Shown: piece by piece, positions 16,437-23,658 of the stretch | How the letters are laid out: each line of letters starts with the position of its first letter | Position numbering within the stretch: the first letter of the stretch is position 1 | Origin: an uncultured Christensenellaceae bacterium | GTDB taxonomy: Bacteria > Bacillota > Clostridia > Christensenellales > Borkfalkiaceae | Direction of reading: 5' to 3' | Assembly (NCBI GenBank): GCA_910587825.1 | Contig: CAJUNJ010000017.1 | Span: 1-26,902, forward strand | DNA: 26,902 bases | Program-made: the position numbers and the translations under genes | Notes under the pieces: generated by a model | The model's input: only the letters and a program-made list of their open reading frames with translations | Database searches by the model: none | Told to the model about the DNA's origin: nothing

Positions 16437-16461
16437 AAAAAAAGGACGAGCGTACTCGTCC
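16437..16461 (-). terminator. Rho-independent terminator after tag
   Basis: On the minus strand GGACGAG-TACG-CTCGTCC (16461-16444) is followed by seven T residues (16443-16437). It lies 20 nt past the tag stop and inside the element, so it would also stop capsid-operon transcription before the downstream neck genes. Confidence 0.9.
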
Positions 16462-16481
16462 TCTCTCTGCTAAATTGAAAT

Positions 16482-17072
16482 TTAACTTTCTATGTATAGT
16501 GTAGGATATTGTTCAAGCAATCGCTTATAACAATAGCAATCTTTTATATGGTCGTTAATTATTCCACTTGCTTGTAAGTGTGCGTAAACTGTTACAGAAC
16601 CGAGAAATTTCATTCCGCGCTTTTTTAAATCCGCTGAAATTTTATCGGATAGCTCATTTGACGCAGGAAGATTTCCTAATTCGTGTCCGCGATATAGTAA
16701 CGCCTTACCACCCGACCAACTCCAAATATACTGTGAAAAGGAACCGAACTCGTTTCTTATTTTTTGAAATATGCGAGCATTATTTATAACCGCCTCTATT
16801 TTTCTTTGTGAGCGTATAACGCCCGCCGTGTTCATAATTCGTTCTATGTCCTTGGCGGTATAGGTAGCAATTTTTTCATAATTAAAACCGTCAAAACAAG
16901 AACGGAAAATTTCACGCTTTTTCAGTACAGTATCCCAGCTCAACCCGCATTGCATCGCTTCTAACATTAAGTATTCAAATTGCTTTACGTCGTCATAAAC
17001 GGGAACACCCCATTCATCATCATGATATTTTGTTTCAAGTTCGTTTATAAGACACCACGGACATCTATTCAT
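16482..17072 (-). CDS. tag: DNA-3-methyladenine glycosylase I
   Basis: A 196-residue base-excision repair enzyme that removes N3-methyladenine from alkylated DNA. It matches Tag along its whole length: RCPWC at the N-terminus, YHDDEWGVPVYDD, CGLSWDTVLKKRE, GVIRSQRKIEAVINNA, SWSGG, KKRGMKFLGS and GIINDHIKDCYCY. The four zinc ligands of the Tag zinc snap (Cys4, His17, and the His and Cys of NDHIKDC) are all present, so it should be active. The ATG at 17072 has GGAG 7 nt upstream. The longer frame from 17162 runs through the recombinase terminator. An extended -10 (TGTTATAAT) lies about 45 nt upstream. It is cargo of the element. Confidence 0.93.
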   Translation of the reverse strand: MNRCPWCLINELETKYHDDEWGVPVYDDVKQFEYLMLEAMQCGLSWDTVLKKREIFRSCFDGFNYEKIATYTAKDIERIMNTAGVIRSQRKIEAVINNARIFQKIRNEFGSFSQYIWSWSGGKALLYRGHELGNLPASNELSDKISADLKKRGMKFLGSVTVYAHLQASGIINDHIKDCYCYKRLLEQYPTLYIES

Positions 17073-17139
17073 AATTTTCTCCGCTAAATTACTGTTTATA
17101 GTACTGTCATTATAACATATCCGTTCATAAAAGTATAGC

Positions 17140-17172
17140 AAAAAAAGACGGTCTGTTTTCACTCGGACCGTC
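17140..17172 (-). terminator. Terminator after the recombinase gene
   Basis: On the minus strand GACGGTC (17172-17166), a 12-nt loop, GACCGTC (17153-17147) and seven T residues (17146-17140), 23 nt after the recombinase stop. It insulates tag from capsid/recombinase transcription, leaving tag to its own promoter. Confidence 0.8.
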
Positions 17173-17195
17173 CCTTTCCTTAATTATTATAATGG

Positions 17196-19580
17196 TTATT
17201 CGTTTTCTACTCCGATTATCGGTCTAGTGATTCGCACCGCATCGCATAAGACGAAGGTCGCTGTCTTTCCGTCTATCAGGACTTTGTCCACTACTCGGCG
17301 GAAGATGTCCGCATTGAACTTGTCGAATAACTCGTCCGAGTTCAGCATCTCTCGTAGGTTATCCATTCTGCTCAAGTCCCTTTCTAATGCCAATCCTTCG
17401 GCTATCGTGGTTTCCTTTACATGTTTCAGCCTTTCGATTTCGCCGAGCATTTCCTGTGTCTTTGCGGAGATTTCAGCGGTGTTCGCCACCGTCATATCCC
17501 TTACCAAGCCTATCATTTCGTTTTGTATCGAAATGATTTTTGCATCGATTTCTTCGGTCGAGGTTTCGCTCTGGCGGTTCTTTACCACCTCTTCGATGTT
17601 CGCTATGACCTTGTTTATAAATCCGTCCTTGTCCGTTACGATGTCCCTCATAACACCTATAAAGGTTCTTTCAAGGTCTTCTTCTTTTATGGCGTCTTGC
17701 TTGCAGTTTTTGTATCGCTTATGGTTGATGCAGACCCAAGTGTACACCGTTTTTTGTACCGTATCGTATTTGTGCCTGCGGAACTTGCTACCGCAGCCGA
17801 GGCAGAATAACTTGTTCGAGAATGCGTATTTCGATGAGTAGCCTGCTTTGCCTGTCGGACTGTATCCCCTTTGGCTTGTTCGGATTTCCCTTTCCTTTTG
17901 CACTCTATTCCAATCCGTTTTGCTTATAATCGGCTGATGGTGATTCTCTACATAGTATTGCTTGCCCTCGGTATTCTTGATTCTCTTCCTATATTTAAGG
18001 TCGCTGTAGGTTTGCTTCTGCAGATGCAAGTCCCCTTTGTATTTTTCGTTTTCAAGTATATAGGATACCGTGCTTGTCTTCCATAATTTCACACCGCCGG
18101 GGGAAAGCACCTCTCTGTCCATCAGCATCTTACAGATTTGACCATAACTCTGCCCCGCCAAGTAGGTCTTGTATATAAACCTTACGATTTGTGCCTCTGG
18201 CTCGTAGATTTCGTAGTTATGGTCTTTTATTCGGTAGCCGTAGGTTTTTACGCACGGATACTTTTCTTGCTCTATTCGCCGTATTTTGCCCCACTTTACC
18301 GAGTCGCTTAAATTCTGCGAGAAGTCCTCGGCTACGGCTGCACTCATAAGCAGTCGCATTCTTGTTCCTGCTTGGTCATCCATACTGTTTAAGTGGTCGT
18401 TTTCGAATATTATGGGTATTCCTTTTAAGGTGAGCTGTTCGACTATGTTCAAGATGTCGACCACGTTTCGTGCGAATCGGCTGACCGACTTGACTATGAT
18501 GATGTCTATCTTTCCGTCCATCGCATCGGCTATCATTCGGTTGAACTCTTTTCGCTTTCGCATACTTGTTCCCGACAGTCCTTCGTCTGCGTAAATACCT
18601 GCAAAAATCCACCCTTCGTGCTTTGTGATGTACTCGGTGTAGAATTCCTTTTGCGACTTGAAGCTCGTTTGCTGTTCTTCGCTATCGGTGGACACTCGGC
18701 AGTAGGCGCAGACCCTTTTGGGCAGGCTGTTTTTCAGTATGTCGATTCCGTTGACGATTTTCTTTGTGGGTTCGATCACCCTAAAGTGTTCTTCCATATA
18801 GTCGAGAACGTCGCTTAACATTGCTTCCGTAAGCGTGTGTCCCGCGTCTGCTTTATAGGGCGCAAAGTAATTATCCGCAGACTTGCTATAACCGTAAAGA
18901 GACGCGCTGTCGAAAATCGCGCCGAGTCCGGTAAGTTCGTTATCCTTTGAACCGTGGACGTAAATCGCGCCGTTGTTTAAGTATTCGGATACTTCCGAGC
19001 TGACCGTAACCGTACCTTCCGCGGGGTTTACGCTTTCTATAAACAGCCCCGTTCCGCCCACGGCGGCGTCGCCCGCAACCGTGTATACGTCGACGCGCAT
19101 ACCCGTCATATACTGCTTTGCACAGTCTACTTTGAAATTTTTGTTGTCCGTTTTATTTATGATTTTACATAATTTGCCCGTACCGTCGCCGAAGAGCATA
19201 CGCTGGAAATTCTGCTTTGCGCTTGCGACAAGCCCTTCCATTTCGGCGTTTAAAAGATTGACGAACGCGCCCGACGAATCGCGCGAAGCGCGTATCGCCT
19301 TGTCGCTTATTTCAATAGTGCCGTAAAGATTTTTAAGGGGTACCGTTATGTTTGCGTATCTGTTTTTGAAGGGGTCGGGCAAGTCGCCGTCCTCCGCCCC
19401 CGCAATTACGTTACCGCAATAACCGCGTACGACCGCAAGTTTTACGTCCTTGCCGTAGACGCTGTCCGCATTCTTTTCAACCGCCGTAAAGAAAGGTGAA
19501 ATCCCTTCGTTAAGCTGCGCCGAAACGGCGTCGAGATAATAGTCCTTTAACGCCGCATCGGCGTTCTGAATAGTAATCAA
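17196..19580 (-). CDS. Capsid N-terminus fused in frame to large serine recombinase
   Basis: A single 794-codon frame. Residues 1-261 are major capsid protein. From the internal ATG at 18797 (residue 262) the product is a 533-residue large serine recombinase. The resolvase domain spans about 288-430, with catalytic Ser297 in YCRVSTDS and conserved GLSGT and SRFARN. A 'Recombinase' DNA-binding domain follows (about 440-560), then a zinc ribbon (Cys593, Cys596, Cys617, Cys626), a coiled coil (about 672-735) and a C-terminal strand domain. The motif upstream of the catalytic domain (RVIEPTKKI) looks like the natural recombinase N-terminus. No Shine-Dalgarno precedes codon 262, so in this state it may be made only by capsid translation, as a fusion or by reinitiation. 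The start codon is TTG with AAGGAG 8-9 nt upstream. Confidence 0.85.
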   Translation of the reverse strand: MITIQNADAALKDYYLDAVSAQLNEGISPFFTAVEKNADSVYGKDVKLAVVRGYCGNVIAGAEDGDLPDPFKNRYANITVPLKNLYGTIEISDKAIRASRDSSGAFVNLLNAEMEGLVASAKQNFQRMLFGDGTGKLCKIINKTDNKNFKVDCAKQYMTGMRVDVYTVAGDAAVGGTGLFIESVNPAEGTVTVSSEVSEYLNNGAIYVHGSKDNELTGLGAIFDSASLYGYSKSADNYFAPYKADAGHTLTEAMLSDVLDYMEEHFRVIEPTKKIVNGIDILKNSLPKRVCAYCRVSTDSEEQQTSFKSQKEFYTEYITKHEGWIFAGIYADEGLSGTSMRKRKEFNRMIADAMDGKIDIIIVKSVSRFARNVVDILNIVEQLTLKGIPIIFENDHLNSMDDQAGTRMRLLMSAAVAEDFSQNLSDSVKWGKIRRIEQEKYPCVKTYGYRIKDHNYEIYEPEAQIVRFIYKTYLAGQSYGQICKMLMDREVLSPGGVKLWKTSTVSYILENEKYKGDLHLQKQTYSDLKYRKRIKNTEGKQYYVENHHQPIISKTDWNRVQKEREIRTSQRGYSPTGKAGYSSKYAFSNKLFCLGCGSKFRRHKYDTVQKTVYTWVCINHKRYKNCKQDAIKEEDLERTFIGVMRDIVTDKDGFINKVIANIEEVVKNRQSETSTEEIDAKIISIQNEMIGLVRDMTVANTAEISAKTQEMLGEIERLKHVKETTIAEGLALERDLSRMDNLREMLNSDELFDKFNADIFRRVVDKVLIDGKTATFVLCDAVRITRPIIGVENE
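18798..19580 (-). pseudogene. Major capsid protein, 5' part (interrupted)
   Basis: Codons 1-261 encode a phage coat protein of HK97-like fold. Features I associate with clostridial capsids are IQNADAALKDYYLDAVSAQL, DVKLAVVRGYCGNVIAG, NLYGTIEISDKAIRASRD and FVNLLNAEMEGLV, followed by FGDGTGKL and NELTGLGAIF. The protein self-assembles into the shell around the scaffold and portal. The gene is cut at codon 261 by the recombinase element, and the C-terminal 29 codons lie at 16276-16365. Compared with relatives as I remember them, roughly 100 residues that normally lie between 'DYLEE' and 'CGQAML' are absent, so even the excised gene may be defective. Confidence 0.75.
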
Positions 19581-19602
19581 TTAAAAATTCTCCTTATATT
19601 TA

Positions 19603-20094
19603 TTAATCTAAAAACCTTTGCGCAAGTCTGCCCGCCTCCTTGACGGACTTTATTTCCCTGCGCGGTGCAGATACCCCGCTTCCGCCTACGACCAAAGGCA
19701 CGCTTTTCGACGCGGATACGCTTTTAAGGTATTCGCCTATAACCGCTTCCCGCACTTTGGCGTTGGAAAGGGCGCTGTCGATAAGCTTTTTTTCACCGTC
19801 TTGGGAGAGCGGGCTTTCCGCCCCGTCGGGCGGTAAGTCCTCTTTGTTCCCTTTCTCCAACTCTTTCAGCCGTTGACTGCGCCGGGTGAATTCGGCTTCG
19901 AGGTCGGAGTAAGCCTTGCAAAGGGTTTGTACGTCTTTGAACTTTTTAAGCACTGCCGCAGCTTTTTCGTCGTTGTCCGCCTGCGCGGGGTCTGCCGTTG
20001 CTTTCAAGTCCTTTACGGAATTGTCCTTGTCGGGCTGTACGGTATTTATGTCTTCGCGGTTATCCGCGGGTTCTGTCGTTATCCGTTCTTTCAT
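19603..20094 (-). CDS. Scaffold-like protein
   Basis: A 163-residue, highly charged, mostly helical protein between portal and capsid genes, the classic scaffold position. The N-terminus is disordered and acidic (EPADNREDINTVQPDKDN). A coiled coil follows (about 47-82, AAAVLKKFKDVQTLCKAYSD), and the C-terminus is basic (APRREIKSVKEAGRLAQRFL), as in scaffolds that touch the coat through a basic tail. No protease motif is seen. The identity rests on size, composition and order. The start has AAGGAGA 6-7 nt upstream and overlaps the portal gene by 35 nt. Confidence 0.7.
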   Translation of the reverse strand: MKERITTEPADNREDINTVQPDKDNSVKDLKATADPAQADNDEKAAAVLKKFKDVQTLCKAYSDLEAEFTRRSQRLKELEKGNKEDLPPDGAESPLSQDGEKKLIDSALSNAKVREAVIGEYLKSVSASKSVPLVVGGSGVSAPRREIKSVKEAGRLAQRFLD

Positions 20095-21904
20095 TTTCGT
20101 TCTCCTTAATTCGATTTCTGTGCATATCTATATGCGTGCATATTGTGTCTTCGGCTTCCGCGGAAAGTTTTTCCGTAAGCAGATAAGCCGTATGTTCGGC
20201 AATGTGGACGGCGTGGTCGTCGTACTTTTTGACTTCGCACCGCTCTTTAAGCATTTTAAGGTTTTCTTCATCCGCCCTGCCTGCGTGCAGCCTGCCCAAA
20301 TCACGCTCGCCCGCAAAGCCCTTGTAACCCAAAATTTCAAGCACCTTGTTTTTTGCCGAAGCGGTAAGCCTGCCGTTTTCGTCGGAAAACAGTCCCCTGT
20401 CCAGCATATCGTAAACCACCGTCCGTCTCTGTGCGGGTGAAAGGTTGGATTCGCTGTCGGCGTCAAGCACCACGTCGTCGGAAGATATGTCGCTTCCTTT
20501 GAAATATATAATGCTTAAAGCATTGTTCCCGCCCGCGTATTTAAGCAGTCTTACGTCGGTTGCAAACTGGCGGTAAAGGCGCAATATCTGCCGTCCTATA
20601 TCCTTCAACGCCCGCTTTATCTGCTGGTAGGCGTACTCCATTCTCGACTCGTCCTGTTCGATGATAAGCTGTAAACCCGTCGCCGAAGTAATGCCCGCAA
20701 AGCTGTCGGCATTGTCGGTAAGCTCGCCCGTACCCGACACCTTTGCAAAATCGGCAAGGATATTTTTTTCCTCTTCGCCGAACTCTGCGGGTACGCTTCC
20801 CAAAGTCAGCATCTCGGGCGGCTTTGCGCCCTGTCTGTAAACTATTATTTTGCCGGGCATAAGTCCGTCTTCGGCAAGCTCGTCTGTATCTACCGAGCCG
20901 TCCTCCACCGCGACCGTTCCCATAGAAATCCTGTTTAAAAATTCGTGTTTTCTGTTCTTGACCGCGTTATATGCCCGTTGCAACGGTATAAGACGATCCA
21001 CAACGCTTGTTCCGAAAAAACTGCCGGCAAGGGGCAAAGCCGTCTGTTTTACAAATGGGTACGCCCTTTCCCCTCCGTCGCCGTTTATGTAAGGAAGCTC
21101 CCCGTCGTAAAGAACTTTTCCGCCCGCAACGACCGTCAGTCTTCCGCAGGGTCTGTCTTCGGTGGGGCGTTCGTACCTTTCGATTAAAAGCCCGTAACCG
21201 TGCTTTACCGCCTTTGACGCGCGCATATCCCTGCGCGAATAGGCAATGTCCTCGATATCGACGCCTTCAATCTGCACGCCGTAAGCCGTGTAAATATCCC
21301 TGACGGGAAGCGCCTGCGCGTGTATTATGCTCGGCTGAGCGGACAGCGACTGTTCCGAAAGCGAAAACGGATAAATTTCGAACGGAGGAACCGCCGCCAC
21401 CTTGACTCCGCCTTCGGTAAGTTTTTGCCCGTCGTCCGTAACGCCCACGGCACAGCCGGAACGCCCGTCCCATATTATTTTATAAAACGCAGTACCGCAC
21501 GTCTCCGACCACACCGTCGCGTCCGAAATCACGCCGTCCAGATCACAGTCCCCCGCAACCGCCGAAAGTATGGCGGAGGCAAGCGATGCCGAATGTCTGT
21601 CGCTCTCCTCTTCGGAAGCCGCCCGCACCGACAGCGCGGGGCGTATTCTGCCGAGCTTCGAACAGCGCGTCTCCACAGTAGTGGCAATATGGTTGAATAC
21701 CCTTCTGTTCTGCCAGTAAAACTTTTTGCTCTCCTCGTAAATCTCTCCCGAAGAGTCTATATCGAAGTATTGGTTGCCGCATACGAAATTCATATTCAGT
21801 TGCCAGCCCCTCTCCAAAAACCTGCGCTCTTCCTGTCTGTTCAGAAAGTCGTTTAAAACTTCCTCCGCAAGCTTGCTTTCGGCCTGCATTTTTAGTTCAT
21901 CCAT
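20060..21904 (-). CDS. Phage portal protein
   Basis: A 614-residue protein that would form the dodecameric DNA gate at one vertex of the head. Long-portal features are visible: an N-terminal helix (RQEERRFLERGWQLNMNFVCGNQY), NRRVFNHIATTVETRCSKLGRIRPALSVRAA, and DLDGVISDATVWSETCGTAFYKIIWD. The central wing/stem segment PLAGSFFGTSVVDRLIPLQRAYNAVKNRKHEF and the SATGLQLIIEQDESRMEYAYQQI helix match the P22/'phage portal' type. The ATG at 21904 is 7 nt after AGGAGA. The ATG at 21910 is too close to it. It overlaps the TerS-like gene upstream and the scaffold gene downstream, so the cassette is tightly coupled. Confidence 0.85.
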   Translation of the reverse strand: MDELKMQAESKLAEEVLNDFLNRQEERRFLERGWQLNMNFVCGNQYFDIDSSGEIYEESKKFYWQNRRVFNHIATTVETRCSKLGRIRPALSVRAASEEESDRHSASLASAILSAVAGDCDLDGVISDATVWSETCGTAFYKIIWDGRSGCAVGVTDDGQKLTEGGVKVAAVPPFEIYPFSLSEQSLSAQPSIIHAQALPVRDIYTAYGVQIEGVDIEDIAYSRRDMRASKAVKHGYGLLIERYERPTEDRPCGRLTVVAGGKVLYDGELPYINGDGGERAYPFVKQTALPLAGSFFGTSVVDRLIPLQRAYNAVKNRKHEFLNRISMGTVAVEDGSVDTDELAEDGLMPGKIIVYRQGAKPPEMLTLGSVPAEFGEEEKNILADFAKVSGTGELTDNADSFAGITSATGLQLIIEQDESRMEYAYQQIKRALKDIGRQILRLYRQFATDVRLLKYAGGNNALSIIYFKGSDISSDDVVLDADSESNLSPAQRRTVVYDMLDRGLFSDENGRLTASAKNKVLEILGYKGFAGERDLGRLHAGRADEENLKMLKERCEVKKYDDHAVHIAEHTAYLLTEKLSAEAEDTICTHIDMHRNRIKENENERTDNDRTRG

Positions 21905-22154
21905 CTTCATTCTCCTTTAATAATTTTATAAGTCTACGGCGTTCCGCTTCCAGCTCCGCATCCGAAAGTCCGTCAATCCCGCCTTCGTCCATCAGCATTT
22001 TGACGGCTTTGAGGTCGGGCGGAATATCCCGCCTGGTAACTTTCTTTTTTACAAGTTTAAGTTCGCCGTCCTCTACGGTAAATTCCTCCACCACTTCGTC
22101 GGCGCTTAACCCCGTTGCGCACTTTTTCAAAGCCGCTATAACGTCTTCTTCCAT
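21897..22154 (-). CDS. Small protein resembling the C-terminal part of a terminase small subunit
   Basis: An 85-residue acidic protein between TerL and portal. The segment FTVEDGELKLVKKKVTRRDIPPDLKAVKMLMDEGG follows the pattern of terminase small-subunit C-termini ('...KVTTK..PPD..A.K.WL'). The N-terminal DNA-binding helix-turn-helix domain is absent or reduced (EEDVIAALKKCATGLSADEVV may be a remnant). It starts 2 nt after the TerL stop. The nearest AGGAGGAG is 17 nt upstream, so translation is probably coupled. It may assist genome recognition for packaging, but the assignment is tentative. Confidence 0.6.
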   Translation of the reverse strand: MEEDVIAALKKCATGLSADEVVEEFTVEDGELKLVKKKVTRRDIPPDLKAVKMLMDEGGIDGLSDAELEAERRRLIKLLKENEDG

Positions 22155-22156
22155 AA

Positions 22157-23596
22157 CTAATCTGCAACGCTCCTCCTTTTATTTCTTATTCTTCTCTGCT
22201 TGTCCGCGGCAATAGGCGCAAGCGGAGGCTGTTCGCGTTCGGCGGGCTGGGGACGGCTCATAAGATAGTACCTGAGCTCGTCCATACAGTGGTCGTCCTT
22301 CTTGACGGGCGAATCCCCTTCGCCCCAGGCGTAACGCATAAATTCGTCAATCATATTTACGCAGTCCGAAAATATGTAAATATTTCCGCACCCGTTGCCG
22401 CCGCAAAGATAACTTTTGACACGCGCTATGCCCGTAAACACGTCCTTGTTCACCTTTGTGTCCGCAACTATCCCGCGTTCGTAAAAGAGTTCGGCAACGC
22501 TCTTTGCGGAAGCCAGCGTCCTTTGTCCCGCCGCGCTGTCTATAAGCGCGTACAGCCTGTCCCTGCCGTCCGTCTTCCAGCCAAGACGCCTGCTTATACG
22601 CTTAATGGCTTCGGCGTGAAAGTCTATATCCTTTCCGCTTGCGAAATGTTCGGCTACGACGTATACGTTGCCGTCCCAATCCACACAGTACCAATGCGCC
22701 GACAGCGGGTTATTGAGACCGGGGTCTATCGAAATTTTATCCTGCCAGTCCGGCGGTATCGAAAACGGCTTGACGACGTGAATTTTTTCGTCGAATTCGG
22801 GATATACAAGCCCCGCCCCTTCCGAAAATTTTCCGTACTTCCTCGCGTCCAGCGCAGATTGGTCAAGCGCGCTTTCCAACAACTTTATTTCCTGCTTATG
22901 CAAGAAAGGATTGTCAGCCCAGTTCATAAACTCGTGCCAGACTTCGGGGTTGTTTTTTCTGTTGAGATAAATTTCGCTATAAATAAAGGTCTTGCCCTTC
23001 AACGGGGTCATAGTACCGAAAATATCCCCGCGCTTATCCATAACGCGCATAAGGCACTCTTCGTATACGTCGCGGGGAGGTTCCTCGTCGAACCAGACGA
23101 AGTCGAGCGAAGAACCCTGAAATTTTTCCCTGCCCTGGTCGCAGCTTTTGAAGCCGAGCGTGGAAATTCCGCCGAAAACGTTTTTTATCTTTATCTGGTC
23201 GATAACCCCGCCCGACGGACTGTCGCGCCTGCCCGAAAGCATAGTAATTTCGGCAATCCAGCTTTTCGGCAGATAGTGCAGAATTTTCGCCTGCGCCACG
23301 TCGCGCTGTACCTGCGTAGAAAGCGACACCGCCCAACCGAACGCATCGCGCCTGTTCTTACGGTAAGGGTGTATCCCCCTCAACATCCACAGACACTCCA
23401 CGGCTCCGCACTCGGTTTTCCCCGAGCGGTTGCCGCCGAACACCCATCGGTTGCGCTTTTTGCACTTGTGAAAGGCAATCTGCTTTTTGTGCCTTTTGCC
23501 CCTGTTATAACCGTTTAAATTTTCGCAGTCCCTGCGCCGTCTTTTTATTTCGTTTTCGACGGCGGAAAGCCTGTTTAAAATATCTTCCTTCCTCAT
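22157..23596 (-). CDS. terL: Phage terminase large subunit (packaging ATPase-nuclease)
   Basis: A 479-residue DNA-packaging motor. The ATPase domain has Walker A GGNRSGKTE (54-62) and Walker B LDFVWFDEEPP (Asp170-Glu171), with a coupling motif near GTMTPLKG. The C-terminal RNase H-like nuclease shows SIDPGLNNPLSAHWYCVDWDG and LIDSAAGQRT, ending in KKDDHCMDELRYYLMSRP, the family's terminal signature. All three acidic nuclease positions look intact, so the enzyme seems functional. It is the first gene of the phage-derived operon, with AAGG 5-6 nt before the ATG. It is divergent from the secreted-protein gene at 23659 across a 62-bp AT-rich gap. Confidence 0.93.
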   Translation of the reverse strand: MRKEDILNRLSAVENEIKRRRRDCENLNGYNRGKRHKKQIAFHKCKKRNRWVFGGNRSGKTECGAVECLWMLRGIHPYRKNRRDAFGWAVSLSTQVQRDVAQAKILHYLPKSWIAEITMLSGRRDSPSGGVIDQIKIKNVFGGISTLGFKSCDQGREKFQGSSLDFVWFDEEPPRDVYEECLMRVMDKRGDIFGTMTPLKGKTFIYSEIYLNRKNNPEVWHEFMNWADNPFLHKQEIKLLESALDQSALDARKYGKFSEGAGLVYPEFDEKIHVVKPFSIPPDWQDKISIDPGLNNPLSAHWYCVDWDGNVYVVAEHFASGKDIDFHAEAIKRISRRLGWKTDGRDRLYALIDSAAGQRTLASAKSVAELFYERGIVADTKVNKDVFTGIARVKSYLCGGNGCGNIYIFSDCVNMIDEFMRYAWGEGDSPVKKDDHCMDELRYYLMSRPQPAEREQPPLAPIAADKQRRIRNKRRSVAD

Positions 23597-23644
23597 AAGA
23601 CCTTTTCAGACAAAAAAACAATAATTTTTTAATATTTTTTAATT

Positions 23645-23650
23645 TATAAT
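23645..23650 (+). promoter_or_regulatory. -10 element of a probably leaderless secreted-protein gene
   Basis: TATAAT at 23645-23650 lies 8 nt before the ATG at 23659, with no Shine-Dalgarno (TATCGGGT in between). The -35 region is AT-rich without a clear hexamer. Confidence 0.5.
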
Positions 23651-23658
23651 TATCGGGT

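Larger units (their letters stand above)
16366..18797 (-). mobile_element. Serine-recombinase mobile element inserted in capsid gene
   Basis: A 2,432-bp insert carrying a large serine recombinase and a Tag glycosylase, both on the same strand as the capsid gene. Its base composition is visibly more AT-rich than the GC-richer phage genes on either side, and both of its genes end in their own U-tract terminators. The left junction (TAT/ATG at 18798/18797) and right junction (AAT/ACC at 16366/16365) share only ATA, consistent with the 2-bp crossover core of serine integrases. No transposase, relaxase or replication gene is present. I cannot tell whether it still moves. The exact ends are inferred from the reading-frame break and need comparison with an empty site. 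Confidence 0.75.

Noticed and set aside
17073..17162. Upstream extension of tag to 17162
   Set aside because: The extra 30 codons run through the recombinase terminator hairpin and promoter, and Tag homology starts exactly at MNRCPWC (17072).
18300..18797. Possibility that the capsid-recombinase join is a natural two-domain phage protein
   Set aside because: The downstream part begins with a typical recombinase N-terminus, composition shifts at the join, and the capsid's C-terminal codons are found on the other side of the element. Insertion is the simpler explanation.
22289..23518. Long plus-strand open frame of 409 codons opposite terL
   Set aside because: Antisense shadow of terL caused by the codon pattern. 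The protein has no recognisable motif, and terL on the other strand has complete Walker and nuclease motifs. The same applies to other antisense frames inside parE, parC, portal and the GNAT gene.
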